Positions 50,727-58,137 of a DNA stretch of 58,137 nucleotides are shown piece after piece; position 1 is the first letter of the stretch; each line of letters starts with the position of its first letter. A program made the position numbers and the translations under genes. A model generated the notes under the pieces. That model was not told where the DNA came from. It made no database searches and saw nothing but the letters and a program-made list of their open reading frames with translations. The stretch is from Bacteroidales bacterium UBA1715 (GTDB taxonomy: Bacteria; Bacteroidota; Bacteroidia; Bacteroidales; UBA1715), in assembly GCA_002317135.1 (NCBI GenBank), contig DCIX01000001.1:1-58137 (forward strand). The letters are read 5' to 3'.

Positions 50727-51464
50727 TTATAGTGATGTTCCGTGTTTTCTCCAATATCGTATTAAAATGTACCCGAATAACATACCACCAAGATGTGCGA
50801 AATGGGCAGTATTGTCGCCTACAGAATTTTGTATACCGCTAAAAAGTTCTATTGCCCCATAAAAGAATACGAACCATTTGGCTTTTAGAGGTAGTAAAAA
50901 GAATATGTATAATTGTGCTTCGGGAAACAACATTCCAAAAGCCATCAATAGACCGAAGACCGCTCCGGAAGCACCTATGGTTGAGCCGTTTACAATGCCG
51001 TTCACCGCACCGAGTGTGCTATCGGTATAATTTCTGTATGAGCGTATCAGTTCGTCTCCTTCGTTTAATACAATCTCCCACATTTCTGCTGTGATAGGGT
51101 AGGTTTGCAATTTTATGTAGGCAACTATAATTTGTGCAATTCCCGCTCCAATTCCAGTGATTAGGTAATAAGTTAGAAATCGTTTGCTTCCCCAGAAATT
51201 CTCTAAAATGTTTCCAAACATCCATAACGCAAACAAATTGAAGAAAATATGTTCTAAATTGGCGTGCAGAAATTGATAGGTTACAAATTGAACCGGACGG
51301 AAACTTGGCGAGGCAACATAATGTAATCCAAAATCATTTGCTACATCATAACCAAATACATATTCAGCAATACAACTAATAACAAAGCATATCACGTTTA
51401 TTACCAGTAAGTTCTTTACTACTGGCGTTAGCATTGAAAACCCCGATGGACTATAGTAACTCAT
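50727..51464 (-). CDS. Rhomboid intramembrane serine protease
   Basis: The 245-residue protein has six TM helices and an intact catalytic dyad. The serine is S167 in 'I-G-A-S-G-A-V-F-G' and the histidine is H224 in 'H-F-A-H-L-G-G'. The helix-2 motif 'F-L-H-A-N-L-E-H-I-F-F-N' is also complete. It cleaves TM segments within the inner membrane. It lies 1 nt from mutL and immediately upstream of an inactive paralogue. Confidence 0.95.
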   Translation of the reverse strand: MSYYSPSGFSMLTPVVKNLLVINVICFVISCIAEYVFGYDVANDFGLHYVASPSFRPVQFVTYQFLHANLEHIFFNLFALWMFGNILENFWGSKRFLTYYLITGIGAGIAQIIVAYIKLQTYPITAEMWEIVLNEGDELIRSYRNYTDSTLGAVNGIVNGSTIGASGAVFGLLMAFGMLFPEAQLYIFFLLPLKAKWFVFFYGAIELFSGIQNSVGDNTAHFAHLGGMLFGYILIRYWRKHGTSL

Positions 51465-51465
51465 A

Positions 51466-53298
51466 TTAGTTGAATTTCTTTAATAAATCGTTCATTTCTA
51501 CAATAACGGTAATCAGTTGTCCTTCTGGGGTTATCGTATATGATTTTGACTGTAATAATTTTGACACAAATCGTTGCATTTCGTCTTTACTCATTTCTGG
51601 ATTTCTATATAACGATGCAGATTTAGCCATAGTGCGCACGATATGTTCTTGCCAACTATCCTTGAAATTCTTGCCGCTGTTGGTTATGCTTGATGCAAAA
51701 TCAACAATGGTGTCTTGTAGAGTTTCAATAGGTATATTCGATGGAGTACCGTTTATTACAAATGTTTGTTTCCCAAATTCTTCTATATCTATGCCCAATT
51801 GATTCATTTGAGGTAATGCTTCTTGCAAAGTCTCTGCTTCCTGCGGGGTTACTTCTATGCGTATAGGTAACAAGGTCTTTTGACTCGGAAGCTTTTGACT
51901 ACTTGTAATTGTTTCCTCAAAAGTATTATAAATTAAGCGATAGTGTGCTCGTTTTATATCTATTATGTAAATCTTGTCATCTACAATAGCAACAATATAT
52001 TTTCTTTGAACCTGTGTGCAACTTTGGATACATAATTCTGGTTCTTCGTTGTTGCTTATTTCGGTAAATTCACCAAAATCAATAGTTTGTTCTGTTGAAG
52101 ATGATTTTTTTGCTTGATAATCTTCAAACAATTTCTCCCAATTCCTTGCATTGGAAGGTGCATTATTGTATGCAGGTCCATTGTTTGTCTTGAACGGATT
52201 GTATGACGGATTTATAGCAATCTTTGGTGGACTTGTGACTATCGTGTTGCTTGGCTTAAACATATCGGAATAGTCTTCCGGGTCGCTGAAATCCAATGTC
52301 GGTACAATATTACTTTTCCCTAACGTGTATTTTACCGTTGCTTCTAACAATTGACAAATATTAAATTCTTCAGAGAATTTGATTTCTGTCTTTGTTGGGT
52401 GAATGTTTACGTCAATTTCTCCAGGATCAATTTCGAGAAATACAAAAAAGGGTGGATATTCTTTTTGTGGTACCAAATTTCCGTATGCTCGCATAATAGA
52501 ACCTAAGAAACTTTTTTGTCTGAAAAATCTGTCGTTTACGAAAAAGTATTGGTTGCTACCAGTCTTTTTTGCCAGTTCTGGAACGCCAATAAATCCGTGG
52601 ATTTTTACAATGCTTGATTCATCTTCGATTGCCAGCAGTCCTTTGTCCATTTGTTTCCCGAAGATGTTAATGATTCTTTGCTTTAATGTTCCGCTCGGAT
52701 ATTTTGCATATAAATCACCATCTTTTAATATAGTAAAGCAAATATGTGGATTAGCCAATGCCGTTTGATGAATCTCTGCTAATATATATGTAAACTCTGT
52801 TTTGTTTGCTTTTAAGAATTTTCTTCGTGCAGGCGTGTTGAAAAAAAGATTCTTAACGGTAAATGTAGTACCAACAGGGCAAGATTCTGGTTCTTGTGAT
52901 TCAATCTTAGAACCAGCTATCACTATTTTAGTGCCTAATTCATTCTCCTTTTTTCTTGTCTTTAATTCTGTCTGAGAAACAGCAGCAATCGACGCCAATG
53001 CTTCACCGCGGAATCCCATAGTGCGTATCGTAAATATATCAGCGGCATCTTTTATTTTTGATGTTGCATGTCGTTCAAATGCCATACGAGCATCTGTTTC
53101 CGACATTCCCACACCGTTGTCGGTAATTTGTATGGCTGTTCTACCAGCGTCAATAATGGATAAGGTTATCTCAGTTGCTTTTGCGTCTATGGCGTTTTCA
53201 ACCAATTCTTTTACTACCGAAGCAGGTCTTTGAACAACCTCGCCAGCGGCAATTTGATTGGCAACAGAATCGGGTAGAAGATGTATGATGTCTGCCAT
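51466..53298 (-). CDS. mutL: DNA mismatch repair protein MutL
   Basis: MutL links MutS mismatch recognition to strand cleavage. The 610-residue protein has the GHKL ATPase N-terminus with 'E-L-V-E-N-A-I-D-A', 'I-T-D-N-G-V-G-M' and 'T-M-G-F-R-G-E-A-L-A-S'. A linker rich in serine and asparagine (about 335-430) leads to the dimerisation domain. The endonuclease motif D-Q-H-A-x2-E is degenerate: the region reads 'I-D-I-K-R-A-H-Y-R-L-I-Y'. The C-P-H-G-R-P-like element is also replaced by 'T-P-E-G-Q-L'. It is second in the operon, 2 nt after a small membrane protein gene. Confidence 0.95.
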   Translation of the reverse strand: MADIIHLLPDSVANQIAAGEVVQRPASVVKELVENAIDAKATEITLSIIDAGRTAIQITDNGVGMSETDARMAFERHATSKIKDAADIFTIRTMGFRGEALASIAAVSQTELKTRKKENELGTKIVIAGSKIESQEPESCPVGTTFTVKNLFFNTPARRKFLKANKTEFTYILAEIHQTALANPHICFTILKDGDLYAKYPSGTLKQRIINIFGKQMDKGLLAIEDESSIVKIHGFIGVPELAKKTGSNQYFFVNDRFFRQKSFLGSIMRAYGNLVPQKEYPPFFVFLEIDPGEIDVNIHPTKTEIKFSEEFNICQLLEATVKYTLGKSNIVPTLDFSDPEDYSDMFKPSNTIVTSPPKIAINPSYNPFKTNNGPAYNNAPSNARNWEKLFEDYQAKKSSSTEQTIDFGEFTEISNNEEPELCIQSCTQVQRKYIVAIVDDKIYIIDIKRAHYRLIYNTFEETITSSQKLPSQKTLLPIRIEVTPQEAETLQEALPQMNQLGIDIEEFGKQTFVINGTPSNIPIETLQDTIVDFASSITNSGKNFKDSWQEHIVRTMAKSASLYRNPEMSKDEMQRFVSKLLQSKSYTITPEGQLITVIVEMNDLLKKFN

Positions 53299-53300
53299 GC

Positions 53301-53594
53301 TTACATATTCATTATAAAGTAAACACCTAGAAAAAGTAGGAAAAACAACATAACAAGTGTCTTCAAACTAGAATCTTTCGATCGTTTATTGGAAATCTTG
53401 TTTTGTTCGAATTTTCTATGTAAATCCGAAACAAAAACACCTTTCGGAAGTTCTTCTCCTTCTTCTAACTTTACTTGTTGTAATACCACGGCACGGCGAT
53501 GCTCGCGGTCTTCTTTTTGCTTGTCGTAATAACGAGTAGGCATATTGAAACCTCGTGGCTTTTGTGGATTGTAGATAGAAGATAGAAATCCCAT
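53301..53594 (-). CDS. Conserved small C-terminally anchored membrane protein
   Basis: The 97-residue protein is not assigned a function. It begins 'M-G-F-L-S-S-I-Y-N-P-Q-K-P-R-G-F' with a basic, tyrosine-bearing region ('R-Y-Y-D-K-Q-K-E-D-R-E-H-R-R'). It ends in a single hydrophobic helix (L-V-M-L-F-F-L-L-F-L-G-V). Similar proteins are common next to DNA repair genes in Bacteroidales. The start at 53594 is chosen because the alternative at 53609 lies inside the promoter box. Confidence 0.75.
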   Translation of the reverse strand: MGFLSSIYNPQKPRGFNMPTRYYDKQKEDREHRRAVVLQQVKLEEGEELPKGVFVSDLHRKFEQNKISNKRSKDSSLKTLVMLFFLLFLGVYFIMNM

Positions 53595-53606
53595 ATTGTT
53601 TTTTCG

Positions 53607-53614
53607 CAAAGATA
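53607..53614 (-). promoter_or_regulatory. -7 box for the mutL operon
   Basis: The minus strand reads TATCTTTG, 12 nt before the first ATG. Confidence 0.55.
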
Positions 53615-53791
53615 TTGTTTTTTTCGGCTTTTGGATTTTCTTTGCTCGTTTTAGGGGAAATACTTTTGAACAATCTATAACAATAAGTAAAACTCTTATG
53701 TCTTTTTTGTATTTAGTTGAAAAAAAGAAAAACTTTCTGTGATGTTATTGCATATTTTCTCCTATTTTCGTGGTGGAAAATTTTAATTGAA

Positions 53792-55198
53792 ATGGGTGGT
53801 TTTTTTGGAACAATTTCAAAGTCTGATTGCGTAACAGATTTGTTTTACGGTACTGACTATAATTCTCATTTAGGCACAAAACGTGCGGGTATGGCAACTT
53901 TTAGCAAGGAATTTGGCTTGCGTCGTACTATTCACAATATTGAGAACTCTTACTTTCGTACAAAATTTGAATCTTCTCTTCCAAAATTAGGTGGAGAAGC
54001 GGGTATTGGTGTTATTAGCGATACCGATGCACAACCAATTGCTATCAATTCTCACTTGGGACGATTTGCAATTGTTACGGTTGCTCACTTCGCAAATATG
54101 AAAGATTTGGAAAATGATTTGTTGAGTAAAAACTTACATTTCTCTGAATTAAGTTCTGGTGATACAAACCAGACAGAACTTGCTGCAATGCTTATTTGTG
54201 AAAAACCAGATTTTGTATCAGGTATTGAAAATGTATATGAAAAGGTAAAGGGCTCTTGCTCATTGTTGCTTCTTACTGAAGATGGAATCATTATTGCTCG
54301 CGATAAGTTGGGCAGAACTCCTGTGACTATTGGTAAAAAAGATGGTGCGTATGCTGTTTCAAGTGAACCAACCGCGTTCCATAATCTTGGTTATGGAATT
54401 GAAAAATTCGTTGGCCCAGGTGAAATCGTAAAGATTACTGCTGATGGATATGAAGTTCTTCGCAAACCAAATGATAAAATGCAAGTTTGCTCATTTATGT
54501 GGGTTTACTATGGTTTCCCAACTTCGGATTACGAAGGTATTAATGTTGATAAGGTTCGTTGTTCTCTTGGACAAAAAATTGCTCAAAACGATGCAACTCA
54601 AGCAGATTTCGTTTGCGGTATTCCTGATTCTGGTATTGGTCATGCAATTGGTTATGCGATAGAAAAAGGTATACCATATAAAAGAGGTATCGTGAAATAT
54701 ACGCCTACTTGGCCTCGTAGTTTCACTCCTCCAACACAAGAAATGCGTAACCTTGTTGCCAAAATGAAATTGATTCCAAATAGACAAATGTTGGAAGGAC
54801 AAAAGGTTGTATTTTGCGATGACTCAATTGTTCGTGGTACACAACTTCGTGGAAATGTAACTGAAATGTTCGACTGTGGAGCAAAAGAAATTCACATGAG
54901 AATCGCTTGTCCGCCACTTATTTATTCTTGCCAATACTTAAACTTCTCTGCATCTAAAAATGATACAGAACTTATTACTCGTTCGTTAATAGAAAAGTAT
55001 GAAGGGCGTCATGATAAGAATTTGGCAGAATATGTAGATGATACAACAGATAAGCACAAAAAGATGATTGACGATATTCGTCAACGATTTGGCTTAACTT
55101 CATTGAAATTTAATACGGTACAAGAATTGGTTGACGCAATTGGTTTACCAAAAGAAAAATTATGTACCCACTGTTTTGATGGAACAAGTTGGTTCTAG
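53792..55198 (+). CDS. Amidophosphoribosyltransferase-like protein lacking the N-terminal catalytic cysteine
   Basis: The 468-residue protein has the PurF architecture: an N-terminal Ntn-hydrolase glutaminase-like domain and a C-terminal phosphoribosyltransferase domain. The PRPP loop 'V-F-C-D-D-S-I-V-R-G-T' near residue 353 is intact. However, the protein begins 'M-G-G-F-F-G' where active PurF has M-C-G-(I/V)-F-G, so the nucleophilic Cys is missing. The start ATG at 53792 is set by this alignment. A related family in Bacteroidota has the same feature, which suggests a distinct function or an ammonia-dependent enzyme. A terminator-like palindrome follows 31 nt downstream. Confidence 0.88.
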   Translation: MGGFFGTISKSDCVTDLFYGTDYNSHLGTKRAGMATFSKEFGLRRTIHNIENSYFRTKFESSLPKLGGEAGIGVISDTDAQPIAINSHLGRFAIVTVAHFANMKDLENDLLSKNLHFSELSSGDTNQTELAAMLICEKPDFVSGIENVYEKVKGSCSLLLLTEDGIIIARDKLGRTPVTIGKKDGAYAVSSEPTAFHNLGYGIEKFVGPGEIVKITADGYEVLRKPNDKMQVCSFMWVYYGFPTSDYEGINVDKVRCSLGQKIAQNDATQADFVCGIPDSGIGHAIGYAIEKGIPYKRGIVKYTPTWPRSFTPPTQEMRNLVAKMKLIPNRQMLEGQKVVFCDDSIVRGTQLRGNVTEMFDCGAKEIHMRIACPPLIYSCQYLNFSASKNDTELITRSLIEKYEGRHDKNLAEYVDDTTDKHKKMIDDIRQRFGLTSLKFNTVQELVDAIGLPKEKLCTHCFDGTSWF

Positions 55199-55229
55199 TT
55201 GATAATACATATATATAATGTATACTATT

Positions 55230-55260
55230 GTAGAGGCGCGATTTATCGCGTCTCTTTTTT
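55230..55260 (+). terminator. Terminator made from a copy of the dispersed palindrome
   Basis: GAGGCGCGA-TTTA-TCGCGTCTC (55233-55254, one G-U wobble) is followed by a T-run. Its core resembles the repeats at 1519-1546 and 2577-2604, so this repeat type can serve as a terminator. Confidence 0.75.
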
Positions 55261-55326
55261 TTATATAAAATGTTTCACTGCTAGTAGTAAAGTGAATGAC
55301 ATTATTTTGTTAATAAATTTTATAGA

Positions 55327-55355
55327 TTGAATAGTGTTATGAAAACACTATTCAA
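55327..55355. other. Unassigned 12-bp hairpin in the purF-like/RCC1 intergenic region
   Basis: TTGAATAGTGTT (55327-55338) pairs perfectly with AACACTATTCAA (55344-55355) around a 5-nt loop. There is no T-run, so it is not a normal terminator. The rest of this 324-base gap is AT-rich with only the terminator and a promoter box. Confidence 0.5.
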
Positions 55356-55479
55356 CAGTTTGTTTTTCAGATAGTTGTTTGTGGTACTAATAGTCTTTTT
55401 TGCTCTGTTGAAAAAATACTATTCTCATTTATTGAAAAAGACGCATAGTGATGTAACTTTTTTTTGTTTCTTTGTGTCT

Positions 55480-55487
55480 TAAGTTTG
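55480..55487 (+). promoter_or_regulatory. -7 box for the RCC1-propeller gene
   Basis: TAAGTTTG matches TAnnTTTG and lies 35 nt before the ATG at 55523. Confidence 0.45.
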
Positions 55488-55522
55488 TAAAAGTATATAG
55501 AAATTAAAACTGTCATCATACA

Positions 55523-58137
55523 ATGAAACGAATAGCGTTAATTTTAGTTGGCTCGTTGCTTTGCGTAGCGAGTGCGTTTGCACAAAAGGAATTGACAATT
55601 TCTGGTGGTAACTGTGTGTCTGCCATGGTGTGTCAGAATAGTGTTGTGTACACGTGGGGTAAGAATAGCACGGAAAAAGGTGGAACAGGGTTGTTGGGAA
55701 CAGGAAGTACGAAAGCCTATGAGTCAACTCCTCAAGAAGTGACATTTTTTTCTCAGGCTAAACCTGCTATATATATTCAACAGGTAAACTGTGGTTCTGG
55801 TTCTCACTTTATTGCTTTGGATTGTAATGGTGATGTTTGGTGTTGGGGTAATAATAGTTTAGGTCAATGTGGTACAGGTGGTACTGTAACAAAAACAGAA
55901 GGAAGAATTCAAGCAACTCCTATACAAGTGAGTACGGTGGGTGGTGATTTGAAAGGAACTGTGTATTCAAAGGATAATCACTTAACAAAAGTTGATGTTG
56001 TATATGCTGGTAATAATAACAGTTTTGCTATTTTGGGCGATGGCCCATATAAAGGCTGTCTAGTTGGTTGGGGTGGTAACTCTACTGGTTTTGATAGTCA
56101 AGGGTATGATAACGCATTTGGACAGTTAGGTTGTGGTAATACTGATAATCAGGCTTATCCAATGTTCGTGTTGGATGGTTCTACGAAAAAACCTTTGCAA
56201 GGTGTTGTTCAGGTGTATGCGGGTGATAATGCCGCGTACGCGTTGGTGGATCCAGATGGTGATGGTGTAGGTACAATTTATTCATGGGGATATCAAAAGG
56301 GTAATGGTGCATTAGGTCGTTCTGCAACCGGTGGTGTTGGTAATACGAATGATTTTAATGATCCGTATGCTCGTCCTGTTATAAAAGGTGATGGTACTCC
56401 ATTGACAAATATAAAGATGTTGGGTTGTGGTGATGGTGTTGGTTATGGTTTGGATACTGATGGCTATATTTGGGCCTGGGGTAATGGTGCTTGGAATAAC
56501 TCTGCCGGTGTATTGGATGCTAATTATTCTTGGTATTCCGGTTCGGATACGTATGCGACTCCATTGCGCGTTCGTGCTGGTTTGACTACAGGTGCAAGTA
56601 ACGATGGTGAGTTCTTGTTGGCAAAATGGGTATCTGGTGGTCAAGGTTTCGGTATGGCAATCACAGCAGATAATAAACCTGTTGCCTGGGGTGGCGGCGG
56701 TTGCGGTGACGGTGGTGGTGGTGCTACTGGTTCGAAAATCGGTCAGTCTAAGGATAAAGCAGGTGCAGAATATATAGTGGGACCTGGTGGTAAAATTGCT
56801 AATAATGTTGTGTTGATTAACCGTGCCGACTTGTGGGGATTCTATGGTACAAGTAATGGTGATTTGTATGCATGGGGTTGTAATAGTAATGGTGAGCTAG
56901 GTATTGGAAGCACGCTTTCTCAAAATGCAGCGGTAAAAATCAATCCTCCGACAAACTGTAATCCTCGTCATCCTGATCCTATTGTTGATTTGACTCCTGG
57001 CGATATGACAGTTTGTGCTTCTGCATTTAAAGGTCAAACATTGGATGCAGGGTTCGTGATAGATATTACTTTAGCAGATTATTATACAATTACTTGGTAT
57101 AAGGGTAAAGATGTTGTTCTTACCGGAAGTGTAAAAGAAAAAGGTGTAACATATAAAGCAACGGAACCTGGTACATATAAAGTTGTGATTGAACATGATG
57201 CAAAAGGAACAGGAGGTGGTTGTATTAAGTATGATCCTGCAATTGGAGAAATGACTATTTCTGCTTATGAACAAAATTTTACAACTCCGGCGTTGGAATA
57301 TTGTGGTGATAGTGCAACTGTGTATGTAAATGCTGCAACAGGTAGTAAGGCAACTTATTCATGGTATGCGTCAAAAGGTTCTACTGCAAAAGCGATTGCT
57401 ACTACTACAGGTAGTGAAAAAGTTAAAATAGATGTTTCTGATATTGCTGCAAATAATGGTAAAAAGGTTATTTATGTAGAAGAAACTGCTGCAGGTGGTG
57501 GAAGTTTTCTTCCTAGTTCATTTGCACAACATAATTCTTCTCAATCAATTGGACAACCTAATAATATTTCAAATCCTGGTTTTACTGTAAGTACACCTAT
57601 TAATCTTACTGATTTTAAATTGAAAGCTCAGGGAACAATGCAAAGTTATTATGTAAATGGTACAGCAACTTTGTCTGGCTCTTTGGTGTTTACTGTAAAT
57701 CTTTGTAAATCAAAAACTGATAATGGTAAGTTAGTTGCAGATAAAACTGCTATTGTAAAGAGTTTTACTGGAACAATGAAAATGGAGAAAGAAATTACTG
57801 CTACTGGTAAATATACCTTTACCGATGAGGTCGTATTTGATGCAGATAATTATCAATTGCAACCAGGTACATATTTCCTTGTTTTCTCTAAAGCCGATAA
57901 AACAGGTGATGCAGACGCAAATAGTTCGTATGTATATGGTGCGGCAAAAGGTATCGTTGACGTGAAGGATACATATTCGGGTGATTATATTGTAGGAATT
58001 GGTGCTGCTCAAGATAATAATTTCAAAACAGATCAGGCAGGTGTATTCTATGACATTAATTTCTCAACTCCACAAGGTTTCTGTGATAGACTTGCTGTCG
58101 ATGTAATTGAAAATTGTCCTTGCGTTGCTCCAGAAGA
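55523..58137 (+). CDS. Secreted RCC1 beta-propeller / Ig-like protein, 3' end outside the window
   Basis: The open frame from ATG 55523 runs to the window edge (about 871 codons). A signal peptide (1-21, ending S-A-F-A-Q) is followed by six or more RCC1-type blades between about residues 40 and 475. Examples are 'V-W-C-W-G-N-N-S-L-G-Q-C-G-T-G', 'I-Y-S-W-G-Y-Q-K-G-N-G-A-L-G' and 'L-Y-A-W-G-C-N-S-N-G-E-L-G-I-G'. Ig-like modules with a paired 'C-A-S...C-I-K' follow from about 490. By analogy with the neighbouring giant genes, a T9SS sorting domain is expected downstream but is not visible. RCC1 repeats in exported bacterial proteins usually mediate binding. Confidence 0.87.
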   Translation, partial: MKRIALILVGSLLCVASAFAQKELTISGGNCVSAMVCQNSVVYTWGKNSTEKGGTGLLGTGSTKAYESTPQEVTFFSQAKPAIYIQQVNCGSGSHFIALDCNGDVWCWGNNSLGQCGTGGTVTKTEGRIQATPIQVSTVGGDLKGTVYSKDNHLTKVDVVYAGNNNSFAILGDGPYKGCLVGWGGNSTGFDSQGYDNAFGQLGCGNTDNQAYPMFVLDGSTKKPLQGVVQVYAGDNAAYALVDPDGDGVGTIYSWGYQKGNGALGRSATGGVGNTNDFNDPYARPVIKGDGTPLTNIKMLGCGDGVGYGLDTDGYIWAWGNGAWNNSAGVLDANYSWYSGSDTYATPLRVRAGLTTGASNDGEFLLAKWVSGGQGFGMAITADNKPVAWGGGGCGDGGGGATGSKIGQSKDKAGAEYIVGPGGKIANNVVLINRADLWGFYGTSNGDLYAWGCNSNGELGIGSTLSQNAAVKINPPTNCNPRHPDPIVDLTPGDMTVCASAFKGQTLDAGFVIDITLADYYTITWYKGKDVVLTGSVKEKGVTYKATEPGTYKVVIEHDAKGTGGGCIKYDPAIGEMTISAYEQNFTTPALEYCGDSATVYVNAATGSKATYSWYASKGSTAKAIATTTGSEKVKIDVSDIAANNGKKVIYVEETAAGGGSFLPSSFAQHNSSQSIGQPNNISNPGFTVSTPINLTDFKLKAQGTMQSYYVNGTATLSGSLVFTVNLCKSKTDNGKLVADKTAIVKSFTGTMKMEKEITATGKYTFTDEVVFDADNYQLQPGTYFLVFSKADKTGDADANSSYVYGAAKGIVDVKDTYSGDYIVGIGAAQDNNFKTDQAGVFYDINFSTPQGFCDRLAVDVIENCPCVAPE

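Noticed and set aside
55479..55745. 88-codon minus-strand frame near the RCC1 gene
   Set aside because: It is antisense to the signal peptide and first propeller blade of the plus-strand gene, which continues to the window edge.

Overview
The window is a chromosomal segment of an AT-rich member of the Bacteroidota, most likely order Bacteroidales. Several independent signs agree. Promoters carry the Bacteroidota -7 box TAnnTTTG instead of a sigma70 -10. Genes lack strong Shine-Dalgarno sequences. Two giant extracellular proteins end in the gliding-motility-type C-terminal domain used by the type IX secretion system (T9SS). There is also a GldH-like lipoprotein, a DUF4837 lipoprotein, and a coding style rich in PKD/Ig-like surface proteins. 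No ribosomal RNA, CRISPR array, transposase or prophage is visible.

Layout. Bases 1-3200 are an accessory region: the tail of a probable restriction-modification enzyme, an EVE/PUA-like protein, a membrane-anchored unknown, an orphan VbhA-type antitoxin domain with no Fic partner, a candidate structured small RNA of about 120 nt, a PD-(D/E)XK-like nuclease gene, and about 800 bases of palindromic non-coding repeats. From 3.2 to 14 kb lie housekeeping genes: purE, a TRIC-type channel and ychF on the minus strand; then, on the plus strand, envelope proteins, dprA, ligA, tRNA-Leu(TAG), trigger factor and rsmE. From 14.1 to 16.7 kb a minus-strand nitrogen operon encodes a TorF-like porin, a PII protein and an ammonium transporter, with a repeated A-rich leader motif. 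From 17.0 to 21.5 kb a TPP-riboswitch-controlled thiamine operon reads thiS-thiE-thiG-thiF-thiH-thiE2, without thiC or thiD.

A 1602-residue PKD-repeat T9SS cargo follows on the minus strand (21.5-26.3 kb). Next is the most unusual locus (26.4-29.1 kb): a von Willebrand A protein fused to an A1S_2505/macro-like domain, an NrtR-type Nudix/winged-helix regulator, and a second, free-standing copy of the macro-like domain. Three related operator-like sequences lie upstream, about 27-28 bp apart and wrapped around the promoter. The simplest reading is a NAD/ADP-ribose-responsive system, possibly acting on ADP-ribosylated substrates.

From 29 to 35.6 kb are a membrane-anchored muramidase, 5-formyl-THF cyclo-ligase, purC, phoH, a SAM hydrolase, the GldH-like lipoprotein, a UbiA-family prenyltransferase and a DUF4837 lipoprotein. 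A 3559-residue T9SS cargo occupies 35.8-46.5 kb. It is followed by uvrB and a five-gene minus-strand operon (small membrane protein, mutL, active rhomboid, pseudo-rhomboid, EEP-family hydrolase). The right end carries an amidophosphoribosyltransferase-like protein lacking the N-terminal catalytic cysteine, and a secreted RCC1-propeller/Ig-like protein that runs off the window.
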